Shown: positions 37,400-45,949 of the stretch, in pieces
How positions within the stretch are numbered: the stretch's first letter is position 1
Layout: each line of letters starts with the position of its first letter
Assembly (NCBI GenBank): GCA_016745035.1
Contig: JADGDE010000001.1
Coordinates: 348,507-412,506 of the forward strand
From: Thiotrichales bacterium
Lineage (GTDB): Bacteria; Pseudomonadota; Gammaproteobacteria; Beggiatoales; Beggiatoaceae
Direction of reading: 5' to 3'
DNA length: 64,000 bases
Program-made: the position numbers and the translations under genes
The notes under the pieces: generated by a model
Told to the model about the DNA's origin: nothing
Database searches by the model: none
The model's input: the letters and a program-made list of their open reading frames with translations, nothing else

Positions 37400-39660
37400 T
37401 AACTACTGTCCTCAGGTTGAAAAACACCATAATCGCCACGCCCGGCTTCTTTGACTTGATACATGGCAATATCGGCATTTTTAAGTAAGGTGCTGACATT
37501 CTCGCCATGTTCTGGGTAACAGACAATCCCTATAGAAGCGGAAATATAGGCTTGTCCTTCGGATAAAGGGAAAGCCTCTGTGAGGGTTTGAATGATGGTT
37601 TCGGCAATAATTTTCACTTCTTTTCGTTCAATGGGACTGGGTAAAATCACGGTAAACTCATCGCCGCCCATACGAGCAATGGTGTCTTGTGGACGCACAG
37701 CTGTGCGGATACGTTGGGTTGCGGCTTTCAGAAGTTCATCACCCGCATCATGCCCCATGCTGTCGTTGACTTCTTTAAAATGATCAAGGTCAATGAACAT
37801 CAAGCTCATGATGCCATGTTGACTGCCCGCTTCGGTGAGGGCTTGTTCCATACGGCGGTGGAATAAGTGACGATTAGGTAAATTGGTTAGGGCATCATAA
37901 TTCGCTTGCCGCCAAATTTGTTTTTCGTATTGTTTACGCCGGGTAATGTCACTTAACAGCGCAACATATTGACTGGTGTGGTTTTTAGCGTCTTCGACTT
38001 CATTGAGAGATACCCACGCTGGATAAGTGCTACCATCAGCACGTTGGCTCCAAATTTCGTTTTGCCATTGCCCTTTGTCTTTCAGGCTTTGCCAAATTCT
38101 TTCACCTAAATCAGCAGGTTGTTTTTTATTTTCCGCCACCAATGCAGAAAAATGTTTCCCTTTAATATGATCACTAGGATAGCCTGTGATTTGGGTAAAA
38201 GCTGGATTGGTTGCAGAAAAGTGCCCATCTAAGTTCAAAACCATAATTGCTTCAGTGGTGTTCTCAAACACCGTGGCTGTGACTAATAAATCATTATAAG
38301 CCGAGCGCAGTTCTGCACGACGATTTTCAGCAAGGCGTTTCAAATCGACATGGTAATTTTTAATCCGGTCTTTGGTTTCTTTCAGACCAGTAATATCGGT
38401 CAAGGTGCTAAAAAAACCCAATAGATGCCCGTCGGGGCTGTGCTTATAGCTTAAATCCGTGCGAATATCGGCGGTTAAGCCATCTTTACGACTGATGGTA
38501 AGATAAAATGGTTCAGGTTGGTCAGGTTGTTTATCAATTAAGTTTTTGATATGGGCGGCAAATAGATGCCGTTGTTCCTCGGATAAGACCATATCAACCA
38601 CCGATTGCCCGATAAGTTCATGTCCTAAATAACGTCGAATACGTTGATCGGCTTGGTTACAAAATAAAATTCGCCCCTCCAAATCCAGTTCTTCTAAACC
38701 ATAAGGCATGGTTTCAACTAAGTTGCGATATAAGGCTTCACTTTGGGTCAGTTCGCGTAGCTTTTGTTGTTGGGCTTTTTTTTGTTTTTTACGGCGTAAA
38801 TAGCCATAAAATAGCAGCGCTAATAATAACAAGGCAAACAGATGTAAATACCAATGCAGATAGTCCGACCATGTTTTTACTTTTTTCACCACAGGCGTGC
38901 CTAGCCATTGTGTTTGTATTTCAAAATAATGCGGGGTTTTCTCACCTTGCCATTTATTTAAATACCAATCAATACTATCAATAATATGTCCATTTTTTCG
39001 TGCTGAGGAAATCGCATACAAGGCATCGGGATTGAGAAGTAAAGGGCTACGTTGAATATCAACAGAGGCTGAGTTGCGCTCATATACTGCTGTACTTAAA
39101 CGCGGTAAGATGGCAGCTTGAATATCACCTGTCTTGAGTTGAGCAAAAACCGCATCGATTTCATTCAGTTGAATGAATTCACAATCAATATGTAAACCAT
39201 GACAAATACTGACTAAAGCACTCGCATAATGCTCGGCTTCATTGATAAAACCGATACGTTTTTCATCCAGATCTTTGTATTGCTTAATCGGCTGAGTTTT
39301 AGCCTGATAAACTTGCCCCCAGCGTTCGACAATGCTTTGTTGTGAAACATAAAGTTCGGTATATTGCCGTGTTTGTTTAATTTGTTGTTTGTTCACACCA
39401 ACAAAAACTTGTATTTCTCCTTGCAACAACGCTTGCATTCCCTCTTCATAAGGATAAGCGTTAAAATGTATTTGCCATTTTTCTATCTGCGCAATTTGTT
39501 TTAACAAATCAATAGCTAACCCCTGCTCAAAGGCTTGATCCATTTCCATAATTAAAGGGACTTGCTGTAAAACACCAACCCGAACTTCAAAGGCAGCATG
39601 AACAGGATGCCAGAGTAGACATAATAAACTGATGAAGAAGTAATGCCGGAAATAGGACAT
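37399..39660 (-). CDS. Periplasmic-binding-domain / PAS / diguanylate cyclase
   Basis: A membrane receptor that makes cyclic di-GMP. The signal sequence starts at the ATG at 39660 (MSYFRHYFFISLLCLLW). It is followed by a family 3 solute-binding-like periplasmic domain (about 25-250), a membrane helix (YLHLFALLLLALLFYGYL), two PAS domains and a GGDEF domain. The intact GGDEF motif is at about 665-669, preceded by the RPQD inhibitory site five residues upstream. No EAL domain is present. The open frame extends 22 codons further upstream, overlapping the preceding gene, without a signal-like start. It probably senses a small molecule, as PAS/SBP cyclases do; the ligand is unknown. Confidence 0.9.
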   Translation of the reverse strand: MSYFRHYFFISLLCLLWHPVHAAFEVRVGVLQQVPLIMEMDQAFEQGLAIDLLKQIAQIEKWQIHFNAYPYEEGMQALLQGEIQVFVGVNKQQIKQTRQYTELYVSQQSIVERWGQVYQAKTQPIKQYKDLDEKRIGFINEAEHYASALVSICHGLHIDCEFIQLNEIDAVFAQLKTGDIQAAILPRLSTAVYERNSASVDIQRSPLLLNPDALYAISSARKNGHIIDSIDWYLNKWQGEKTPHYFEIQTQWLGTPVVKKVKTWSDYLHWYLHLFALLLLALLFYGYLRRKKQKKAQQQKLRELTQSEALYRNLVETMPYGLEELDLEGRILFCNQADQRIRRYLGHELIGQSVVDMVLSEEQRHLFAAHIKNLIDKQPDQPEPFYLTISRKDGLTADIRTDLSYKHSPDGHLLGFFSTLTDITGLKETKDRIKNYHVDLKRLAENRRAELRSAYNDLLVTATVFENTTEAIMVLNLDGHFSATNPAFTQITGYPSDHIKGKHFSALVAENKKQPADLGERIWQSLKDKGQWQNEIWSQRADGSTYPAWVSLNEVEDAKNHTSQYVALLSDITRRKQYEKQIWRQANYDALTNLPNRHLFHRRMEQALTEAGSQHGIMSLMFIDLDHFKEVNDSMGHDAGDELLKAATQRIRTAVRPQDTIARMGGDEFTVILPSPIERKEVKIIAETIIQTLTEAFPLSEGQAYISASIGIVCYPEHGENVSTLLKNADIAMYQVKEAGRGDYGVFQPEDSS

Positions 39661-39673
39661 CAAAATTTCTCGA

Positions 39674-39979
39674 TTAACTAGACCTGCGACCACAACGTTT
39701 AATTTGTGCGGCGGCGACATCGGCATCGGTGTAGGCGATTTTGTTTTGGTAAGTCAAAGCCACAGTGCGAGATTGACCTTGGTCATCCACCACCACTTTA
39801 TCTAATTCGCCAACCACCGAGCCATCTTGAGTGGCTAAACGGTATAATTCCATTAAACTCACTTGTAAATAATGACAGGTATTTAATTTTTCATTTGTTT
39901 GTTCGATGGTTTTTACAAGTACAGGAGGCTCGGCAAATACAGGGACTGTCCATAAAAACCATACATAGATACTAATCAC
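39674..39979 (-). CDS. Small secreted protein preceding the diguanylate cyclase
   Basis: A 101-residue protein with a signal peptide (MISIYVWFLWTVPVFA, cleavage before EPP) and two cysteines that could form a disulfide. It has no domain I recognise. It lies 14 bases ahead of the cyclase and is probably co-transcribed with it, so a role in ligand sensing is possible. It is the first gene of the operon running down to the rhodanese gene. Confidence 0.6.
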   Translation of the reverse strand: MISIYVWFLWTVPVFAEPPVLVKTIEQTNEKLNTCHYLQVSLMELYRLATQDGSVVGELDKVVVDDQGQSRTVALTYQNKIAYTDADVAAAQIKRCGRRSS

Positions 39980-40158
39980 CTGTTTCTCCTAAAAACCTTA
40001 CCGATACACTTGCTGCGATATTCAATAAAATTTAGCTGCTATTGAGCGCTAAAAAATTGCCAATATTCAAATTTTCCACCAAACTTAGGGTAGATGATAA
40101 ATCATAAGCTGAGTTAGGCAAAGACTTCTTTTAGCAATGTGCGTTAAAGGCTAGTTTA

Positions 40159-40194
40159 TTGATGTTATGCAAAGGCTGCTTTTTTACCCCAAAA
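40159..40194 (-). repeat. Family 1 end fragment in a 352-base gap
   Basis: TTGATGTTATGCAAAGGC followed by TTTTTTACCCCAAAAG matches the fragment at 40988 and, for its first 18 bases, the inverted right end of family 1. No second end is clear. A more degenerate sequence of the same kind precedes it (near 40105-40150). The gap 39980-40331 holds no gene I can see. Confidence 0.6.
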
Positions 40195-40331
40195 GACAAA
40201 AAGCTCCCCTTGTGCCACAGCTAAATATCAGCTGACAGGCGGGAAAGCTGCCATCGAAGATAAAAACATCTAAAGCCCTTGCTGTTATACAATAGGTTTT
40301 TTATTTTTTACCATTTCTAGGGCATATAGCT

Positions 40332-40991
40332 ATGACATTTGCTGCTGTACTTTTTGATTTAGATGGCACCTTAGTGGATACTGCACCTGACTTGATTGGC
40401 GCACTTGTCAAGACGCTAAACACAGCCAAGCTTGATTGCCCATACAATGAGGCAGATATGCGCGCATGGGTTTCTCATGGGGGACGCTATATGATTCAGC
40501 AAGCGTTATCCTTATCTGAAAATGCACCAGAAATCGATCCCTTGTGGCAGCAATTCCTGCAAAACTACCGTCAGACACTCAGTCATAAAAGCTGTTTATT
40601 TGCAGGTTTTACCGAGATTTTGGAACGCTTAGAACAACAAGGTAAACCTTGGGGGATTGTCACCAATAAAAGCGAATCCTTAACCACGCCCTTACTTGTC
40701 GACTTAAAACTGGATACCAGGGCGATGGCGGTGGTTTGCGGCGATAGTTTGAGCGAGAAAAAACCCCATCCTGCACCGATGTACTATGCTTGCCAACAAA
40801 TGCACATTCACCCCAAAGATTGTCTTTATATTGGCGATGCCGAACGTGATATCGTCGCTGGTAAACGTGCTGGCATGGCAACAGCTGCGGCTTTGTTTGG
40901 CTATATTTCGCCAGAGGATAATGCCCATCAATGGGGGGCTGATTACTTGCTCGAACATGGCGACGACTTATATCAACTCTTATTCAATTGA
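40332..40991 (+). CDS. HAD-family phosphatase (Gph/MupP-like)
   Basis: A 219-residue HAD subfamily IA phosphatase. Motif I is DLDGTLVDT (nucleophile Asp9, acid Asp11), motif II is the TNKS segment and motif III spans KKPHPAP to IGDAERD. It could be phosphoglycolate phosphatase or the related MurNAc-6-phosphate phosphatase MupP. The sequence alone does not decide. Its stop codon TGA falls inside a family 1 repeat end. Confidence 0.85.
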   Translation: MTFAAVLFDLDGTLVDTAPDLIGALVKTLNTAKLDCPYNEADMRAWVSHGGRYMIQQALSLSENAPEIDPLWQQFLQNYRQTLSHKSCLFAGFTEILERLEQQGKPWGIVTNKSESLTTPLLVDLKLDTRAMAVVCGDSLSEKKPHPAPMYYACQQMHIHPKDCLYIGDAERDIVAGKRAGMATAAALFGYISPEDNAHQWGADYLLEHGDDLYQLLFN

Positions 40992-41029
40992 TGTGACGCA
41001 AAGGCTTTTTTACCCCAAAAGGTATCGTT
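40988..41029 (-). repeat. Family 1 end fragment between the HAD gene and the next gene
   Basis: TTGATGTGACGCAAAGGC then TTTTTTACCCCAAAAGG fills the entire space between the two genes. The HAD gene stop codon (TGA) is part of the repeat end. The AAAAGG tail serves as the ribosome site of the following gene. Confidence 0.65.
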
Positions 41030-41218
41030 ATGAATAACACCGCATGGGCATGGTTTTGGATTATCGTCGGCAATATCATCTTTTTTATTGCCATTTTTTC
41101 CGCTTATATTTGGTTTTTACCCCTAGGGCTGGCATTAGAGTTAATCGGCTGTTATCTTTATGTCCAAGATAAACGACAAAAAAAGCGCGAACAGCTCGCC
41201 AAAAAAACGCATGACTAA
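41030..41218 (+). CDS. Small two-helix membrane protein
   Basis: A 62-residue protein: a hydrophobic stretch (AWFWIIVGNIIFFIAIFSAYIW), a second (LPLGLALELIGCYLYV) and a basic tail (KRQKKREQLAKK). An AAAAGG ribosome site precedes the ATG. It overlaps the next gene by eight bases. There is no recognisable family. Confidence 0.6.
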   Translation: MNNTAWAWFWIIVGNIIFFIAIFSAYIWFLPLGLALELIGCYLYVQDKRQKKREQLAKKTHD

Positions 41219-41978
41219 CTTACAACGCCGCTTGCTGATTTATCCACTGATTTACCTTGTTATCGGTTTTTTATTATTTATTTTTCAGCGCAGTTTACTC
41301 TATTTTCCTAGCGAAGCCTTGCAGCATAATTATGCGAGTTTTAAGCTAGAAAATGCTGGGGAACATATCGAGGTCATCGTCTTAAACCCCGGCAAAGCCC
41401 GTGCTGTGATTTATTTCGGTGGTAATGCCGAAAATGTGTTAGATGCCGCCTATGATTTTGGGCAAGCCCTGCCTGAGTATAGTCTATATTTATTCAATTA
41501 CCGTGGTTATGGTGGCAGTACAGGTCGCCCCAGTGAAGCGGCCATTTATGCCGATGCTGAGCTTGTCATACAACAATTGCAAGCCCAACACCAACGTATT
41601 GCATTGATTGGTCGCAGCCTCGGTAGCGGGGTGGCAACCTACCTTGCAGCACGCTATCCGATTGAAAAACTGCTATTGATTACGCCTTATGACAGCATCG
41701 AAGCTCTGGCTCAGCAGCGTTTTTTGATCTATCCCATGCGAGTGTTATTGCAAGACAAATTTAAGTCGATAGAGCATGTCGCCAAGATTCACGCCCCGAC
41801 TTTAATCATTACTGCGGGGCAAGATAAGGTCATTCCCAAAGCCCATTCCGATCATTTAATTAAGGCGTTTGTAGGTAAACCTTTAAGCGTTGTCGATATT
41901 GCCGCAGCTCAGCACAACGATATTGTGTTTTATCCTGAAGTTTTACACAGTATTCAAGTATTTTTAGCCGCTCAATAG
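41211..41978 (+). CDS. Membrane-anchored alpha/beta hydrolase
   Basis: A 255-residue protein with an N-terminal membrane anchor (LLIYPLIYLVIGFLLFIFQ) followed by an alpha/beta-hydrolase fold. YFGGNAENV is the oxyanion region, GRSLGSGVA the nucleophile elbow (Ser), ITAGQDKVIP the Asp region and AAQHNDI the His. It resembles the BEM46/ABHD13 (YfhR) serine hydrolases; the substrate is unknown. An upstream ATG at 41160 is in frame, but the start at 41211 (MTNLQRR) begins right before the anchor and is coupled to the preceding gene. Confidence 0.85.
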   Translation: MTNLQRRLLIYPLIYLVIGFLLFIFQRSLLYFPSEALQHNYASFKLENAGEHIEVIVLNPGKARAVIYFGGNAENVLDAAYDFGQALPEYSLYLFNYRGYGGSTGRPSEAAIYADAELVIQQLQAQHQRIALIGRSLGSGVATYLAARYPIEKLLLITPYDSIEALAQQRFLIYPMRVLLQDKFKSIEHVAKIHAPTLIITAGQDKVIPKAHSDHLIKAFVGKPLSVVDIAAAQHNDIVFYPEVLHSIQVFLAAQ

Positions 41979-42721
41979 GGGGAACTACTACGCCCGCCAT
42001 CAACAGCTAAAATTTGCCCGGTGACGTAGGGCGCATCTTCAATTAAAAAAGCGATGGTTTTGGCTATATCATCCGGCATCCCTGGACGCTTAAGCGCGGT
42101 TTTTGAAATAATCCGCTGCTTGGATAATTCATCTAAACCCTCGGGCCATAAAATCGCCCCGGGGGCAACACCATTGACCCGCACCTCAGGGCCCAGTTCA
42201 TTGGCTAGCGATTGTGTCATCATCGCCAAGCCCGCTTTTGCCATGCAATACAGGCTGTGCTGCTTTAGAGGACGCTGGGCATGAATATCGACCATATTGA
42301 TAATACAGCCTTGCTGTTTTGCCAAATGTGGTGCAGCCGCTTGAGCGAGAAAAAACGGCGCTTTAAGGTTACTGTTAAACAAAGCTTGCCAATCGCCATC
42401 TGTGGCATTGCCGATAGGTGTGGGATAAAAACGAGAGGCATTATTGACCAAAGCATCTAAGCGCCCCCAATGTGAGACCGCTGTTTTAACCAGAGATGCC
42501 AGTTTATCGATATGATCCAACTCGGCTTGGATTAATAATACCGAATCCGCCCGCTCTTTTTGTAACTGTCGCTGCAAAGCGTGAGCTGCGGCACTACTGC
42601 CCCGATAATGCAGTACGATATTCATACCGCGTTCATGTAAATAACGGGCGGTATTGGCTCCCAAACGCTTGGCTGCGCCAGTAATTAGCACCACAGGCGC
42701 TGCGCTGTTTTCTTGCTCCAT
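41972..42721 (-). CDS. Pteridine-reductase-like short-chain dehydrogenase
   Basis: A 249-residue SDR. The cofactor motif TGAAKRLG has the TGxxxRxG form seen in pteridine reductases (PTR1/FolM), and Arg in that motif favours NADPH. The catalytic residues are in the Asp-containing MVDIHA segment (the usual Ser is replaced) and YCMAK (Tyr, Lys). It would reduce dihydrobiopterin or dihydrofolate-like pterins. It converges on the hydrolase gene with a seven-base overlap and is divergent from bioH. Confidence 0.82.
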   Translation of the reverse strand: MEQENSAAPVVLITGAAKRLGANTARYLHERGMNIVLHYRGSSAAAHALQRQLQKERADSVLLIQAELDHIDKLASLVKTAVSHWGRLDALVNNASRFYPTPIGNATDGDWQALFNSNLKAPFFLAQAAAPHLAKQQGCIINMVDIHAQRPLKQHSLYCMAKAGLAMMTQSLANELGPEVRVNGVAPGAILWPEGLDELSKQRIISKTALKRPGMPDDIAKTIAFLIEDAPYVTGQILAVDGGRSSSPY

Positions 42722-42851
42722 TGTCCCTTCCGGTATTTATCAATAAAAACGCTACTATAGGCGATTGCTAGAGTAGACGCAAAGCGCGATAACTTGCCGA
42801 TAAATCGGGGACTTGTTACCATCTGCGCTCTCTTTTTGTACAGGCTGATTT

Positions 42852-43646
42852 GTGAACCCACTTTTTTACCAACACTATCCTGCCATCGAGGATACAGGCA
42901 AGTTGCCAATCATTTGTTTACATGGTTGGGGCTTTCATGCTGATGTTTGGCAACCTTTGGCGGCTGATTTATCGCATAGCCGGGATGTTTATGCGGTGGA
43001 TTTACCCGGTTATGGGCGCAGTCAGCTACACGACAGCGGTCGCAGCTTGCGTGGAATTGCGGCTTTATTACAAGCGCATTTTCCTTTTCCGGCGATTTAT
43101 ATCGGCTGGTCTCTAGGGGGCTTGTGCGCGCAAACTGTGGCACTGGATTTTCCCGCCCAAGTCAGCGCTTTAATCTTGATTAGCACCAGCCCTTGTTTTG
43201 TGCAAAAACCCGATTGGCAAACAGCCATGCCCGAATCGGTATTTTTAGGTTTTGCTGAGCAAATGACCGAGGATTTAGAGCGGACACTCAAGCGTTTTTT
43301 AAGCTTACAAGTGTTGGGTAGTGCCGATGCCGCGAATCTTTCTCGGCAATTAAAACACAGTTTGAGCCAATATCATGCTAACCCGGAAGCCTTAAAGATA
43401 GGTCTAGGTCTGTTACAACAAACCGATTTACGTCAGCAGAGCGCGAAGATAAGTTGCCCCAGTCTCTTGTGTTTAGGAGAAAAAGACCGCATAGTCCCGG
43501 TGGAGATTGCAGAGGCTTGGCCTTTATTATGGCAAGCAGCAAATTTAGAGGTTCTTCAATTCAAGCAAGCGGCACATGTGCCGTTTTTATCGCACCAAGC
43601 TGCCTTTGTTCAGCAATTACAACCGTTTTTAGACCATGTCGATTGA
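42852..43646 (+). CDS. bioH: Pimeloyl-ACP methyl ester carboxylesterase BioH
   Basis: BioH releases pimeloyl-ACP from its methyl ester at the end of BioC-dependent biotin precursor synthesis. The 264-residue alpha/beta hydrolase has the HGWGFHADVW motif, the GWSLGG nucleophile elbow (Ser87), the Asp in GEKDRIVP and the His in AAHVPF. The start is GTG. Its 3' end overlaps bioC by 11 bases, a typical bioH-bioC pair. Confidence 0.92.
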   Translation: MNPLFYQHYPAIEDTGKLPIICLHGWGFHADVWQPLAADLSHSRDVYAVDLPGYGRSQLHDSGRSLRGIAALLQAHFPFPAIYIGWSLGGLCAQTVALDFPAQVSALILISTSPCFVQKPDWQTAMPESVFLGFAEQMTEDLERTLKRFLSLQVLGSADAANLSRQLKHSLSQYHANPEALKIGLGLLQQTDLRQQSAKISCPSLLCLGEKDRIVPVEIAEAWPLLWQAANLEVLQFKQAAHVPFLSHQAAFVQQLQPFLDHVD

Positions 43647-44520
43647 TGTTCAGCACCAACAGCGCGTTGGTAAAGCCTTTGCTAGTGCCGCTAGCCGCTA
43701 CGAAAAAACGGCGGTTTTACAAAAAGAAATTGCCGCGCGTGTGCTCGAGCGCGCCCAATCACTCAAGACCAAACCCAAGCACATCGTCGATGTGGGTTGT
43801 GGTACGGGTTATTTGACCCGTTTATTACAAAAACAGTATCCACGGGCGCAATTTCTCGGTATTGATTTAGCCGATGGCATGTTACAACAGGCAAAAAGTG
43901 CCGAAAAAGCTTGGTTTAATAAAGCAGCTTATTTGCGTGCAGATAGCAGGCAACTGCCTTTGGCCGATAAAAGTGTCGATTTATTGGTGTCTAATTTAAT
44001 GCTGCAATGGTGTCCTGATTACCCCAAGGCTTTAAGTGAGTTTGCCCGGGTGTTACACCCTGAGGGCTATTTATTATTAACCACCTTTGGGCCTGAAACT
44101 TTATACGAATTGCGCGAGAGTTGGACACATGTGGATAGTTATGCGCATGTGAATCAATTTACTGACATGCACGAACTCGGCGATGTCTGTGTTGCCGCCG
44201 GGCTGCAAGACAGCGTGTTAGACATTGACAGAATCACCTTAACTCACCCAGATATTTACAGCGTCATGCGCCATTTAAAACACATCGGTGCGAATCATGT
44301 GCGCGGTGAACGTCCCCAAGGCTTATATGGCAAAGATAAATTCGCCACCTTGGCTCAAGCTTATGAGCAATACCGCCAAGATGGCGTATTGCCTGCAACT
44401 TATGAAGTGATTTATGTCTATGCGCGCGGGGCAAGCTTGGCAAAACTAGGAGCGCAAGCCCAACAAGAGGGAGAAGTAAAAATCCCTGTGGATGCGATTA
44501 TGCGCCCGGACAAGGCTTAG
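43636..44520 (+). CDS. bioC: Malonyl-ACP O-methyltransferase BioC
   Basis: BioC methylates malonyl-ACP to start pimelate synthesis on the fatty-acid machinery. The 294-residue SAM-dependent methyltransferase has motif I VDVGCGTGYL at 51-60 and the LMLQWCPDYPKALSEFARVLHPEGYL region of the family. It overlaps bioH, which removes the methyl group later. The TAG stop codon straddles the left end of the family 2 element at 44520, so the present C terminus (RPDKA) was probably set by that insertion. The rest of the biotin genes are not in the window. Confidence 0.93.
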   Translation: MSIDVQHQQRVGKAFASAASRYEKTAVLQKEIAARVLERAQSLKTKPKHIVDVGCGTGYLTRLLQKQYPRAQFLGIDLADGMLQQAKSAEKAWFNKAAYLRADSRQLPLADKSVDLLVSNLMLQWCPDYPKALSEFARVLHPEGYLLLTTFGPETLYELRESWTHVDSYAHVNQFTDMHELGDVCVAAGLQDSVLDIDRITLTHPDIYSVMRHLKHIGANHVRGERPQGLYGKDKFATLAQAYEQYRQDGVLPATYEVIYVYARGASLAKLGAQAQQEGEVKIPVDAIMRPDKA

Positions 44521-44680
44521 GAACGTGCATGAAATAGTTTCAACATCTTCACGGGTCTTTTTACGTATTTTCTGCGTTGTAGAAACAGTTACATAGCTAA
44601 GGCTATGCGCCTGTTTCTACGCCTTGAAAATACGCAAAAATCCTCCGTGAATATTGCCTAAATTAATTCATGCATGTTCC
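44520..44680. mobile_element. MITE-like element, family 2, copy 2 (161 bp hairpin)
   Basis: The inverted ends are GGAACGTGCATGAA and TTCATGCATGTTCC (one mismatch). TTA lies on both sides; the wider CTTAG also repeats if the outer base is counted. The interior is one long imperfect palindrome: ACGTATTTTC pairs with GAAAATACGC and GTAGAAACAG with CTGTTTCTAC, around the hairpin CATAGC-TAAG-GCTATG. No reading frame is present. It lies between bioC and the convergent dprA. Confidence 0.82.
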
Positions 44681-44737
44681 TTAGTTTATTGCTATGAGGC
44701 AAAGGCTAAAGACCACAAAACCACAACATGCACTCGT

Positions 44738-45859
44738 TCAATGAAGGCGACTATAGCTACCGTGTTTGCTTTGCACAAAACCGCGCATTTCTAGTACTAA
44801 TAACATAGAAGCTAAGGTCGCGGTATTTAGTGCCGAACGCTCTACCAAGTCATCTAAACTCAACGGTTCTCCCACACTCATATAATCCAATAATTGTTGA
44901 TATTCATGATCAAGATCTTGATTATTGCCAGCCGTTTGCGTGGGCATGGCAACCGGGTTCGGGGTTTGGCTTTCTGGCTGATGCACCGCCAGTTCTTCGG
45001 TGATGTCTTGTACGGTCTCGACTAATTTTGCCCCTTGCTTTAATAATTTATGACAACCTCTGGCTAAGGGGTTATGAATAGAACCGGGAATAGCAAAGAC
45101 TTCGCGCCCCTGTTCTAGGGCTTGTTGTGCGGTTAATAAAGAGCCGCTTTTCAGCGCTGCCTCAACGACTAATGTGCCTAAAGATAGCCCGCTGATAAGT
45201 CGATTTCGGCGTGGGAAATGGCTTGGGTGAGGAGAAGTACCGATACAAAACTCAGAAATTAAAGCCCCGCGCTCGCAGATTTGTTCTGCCAGCTTTGCAT
45301 GGCGTTGGGGATAAATTTTATCCACACCAGTGCCCATGACCGCCAAGGTAATGCCCTCGGCTGCCAATGCCCCTTGATGACTCGCCGCATCTATGCCTAA
45401 AGCCAAGCCACTGGTAATGCCCCAGCCGCTCGTAGCTAAACTACGAGAAAAATCATGGGCAGTATTAACGCCTGAATGACTGGGGTTGCGGCTGCCCACG
45501 ATGGCGATTTGTGCTCTGTTTAAGCTTTGGGGTTTGCCTTTAATAAAAAGAACTGGGGGAGCATCAGCAATGGCTGTTAGGCGTTTTGGATAATACGGGT
45601 GTTGTTGATAGAGGATATGTTGGTCGGCTTTGCGTAGCCAATACATGTCTTTTTCAACCCGAAACCAGTTCGGGGCTTCGAGATATTTAAGTAATTTAGC
45701 ACTGCGAATACCTTGCGCTTGCCATTCGGCTTTACCCGCAGCGAACAAGGCCCTTGGTGTGCCAAATAATTTCAGCAGGCGCTGGAAACGGATCGCGCCA
45801 ATACCGGGGGCGTGATACAAAGCGAGCCAAAAAGCGAGTTCATCTTCACTGATGGACAT
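44738..45859 (-). CDS. dprA: DNA-processing protein DprA (Smf)
   Basis: DprA protects incoming single-stranded DNA during transformation and loads RecA. The 373-residue protein has an N-terminal SAM-like helical part, the Rossmann DprA core (IVGSRNPSHSGVN ... SGLALGIDAASHQGAL ... GTGVDKIYPQRH ... FPRRNRLISGLS) and a C-terminal winged-helix domain. A LysM protein gene lies upstream, as in many gammaproteobacteria. Presence of DprA alone does not show competence. Confidence 0.95.
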   Translation of the reverse strand: MSISEDELAFWLALYHAPGIGAIRFQRLLKLFGTPRALFAAGKAEWQAQGIRSAKLLKYLEAPNWFRVEKDMYWLRKADQHILYQQHPYYPKRLTAIADAPPVLFIKGKPQSLNRAQIAIVGSRNPSHSGVNTAHDFSRSLATSGWGITSGLALGIDAASHQGALAAEGITLAVMGTGVDKIYPQRHAKLAEQICERGALISEFCIGTSPHPSHFPRRNRLISGLSLGTLVVEAALKSGSLLTAQQALEQGREVFAIPGSIHNPLARGCHKLLKQGAKLVETVQDITEELAVHQPESQTPNPVAMPTQTAGNNQDLDHEYQQLLDYMSVGEPLSLDDLVERSALNTATLASMLLVLEMRGFVQSKHGSYSRLH

Positions 45860-45882
45860 ATTCAGTTAACCAGCATTAATAA

Positions 45883-45948
45883 CTGATGTGACGCAAAGGC
45901 AAAAAACCACCATATTGAGACAAAAACAGCTTGAGTGCGTAACATCAG
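45883..45948 (-). mobile_element. MITE-like element, family 1, shortest complete copy (66 bp)
   Basis: The ends are CTGATGTGACGCA and TGCGTAACATCAG. The flanks are a perfect 8-bp duplication ATTAATAA (45875-45882 and 45949-45956). It sits inside the LysM-dprA gene pair. The TAA stop of the LysM gene is within the duplicated target, so the insertion left that protein unchanged. Confidence 0.92.
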
Positions 45949-45949
45949 A

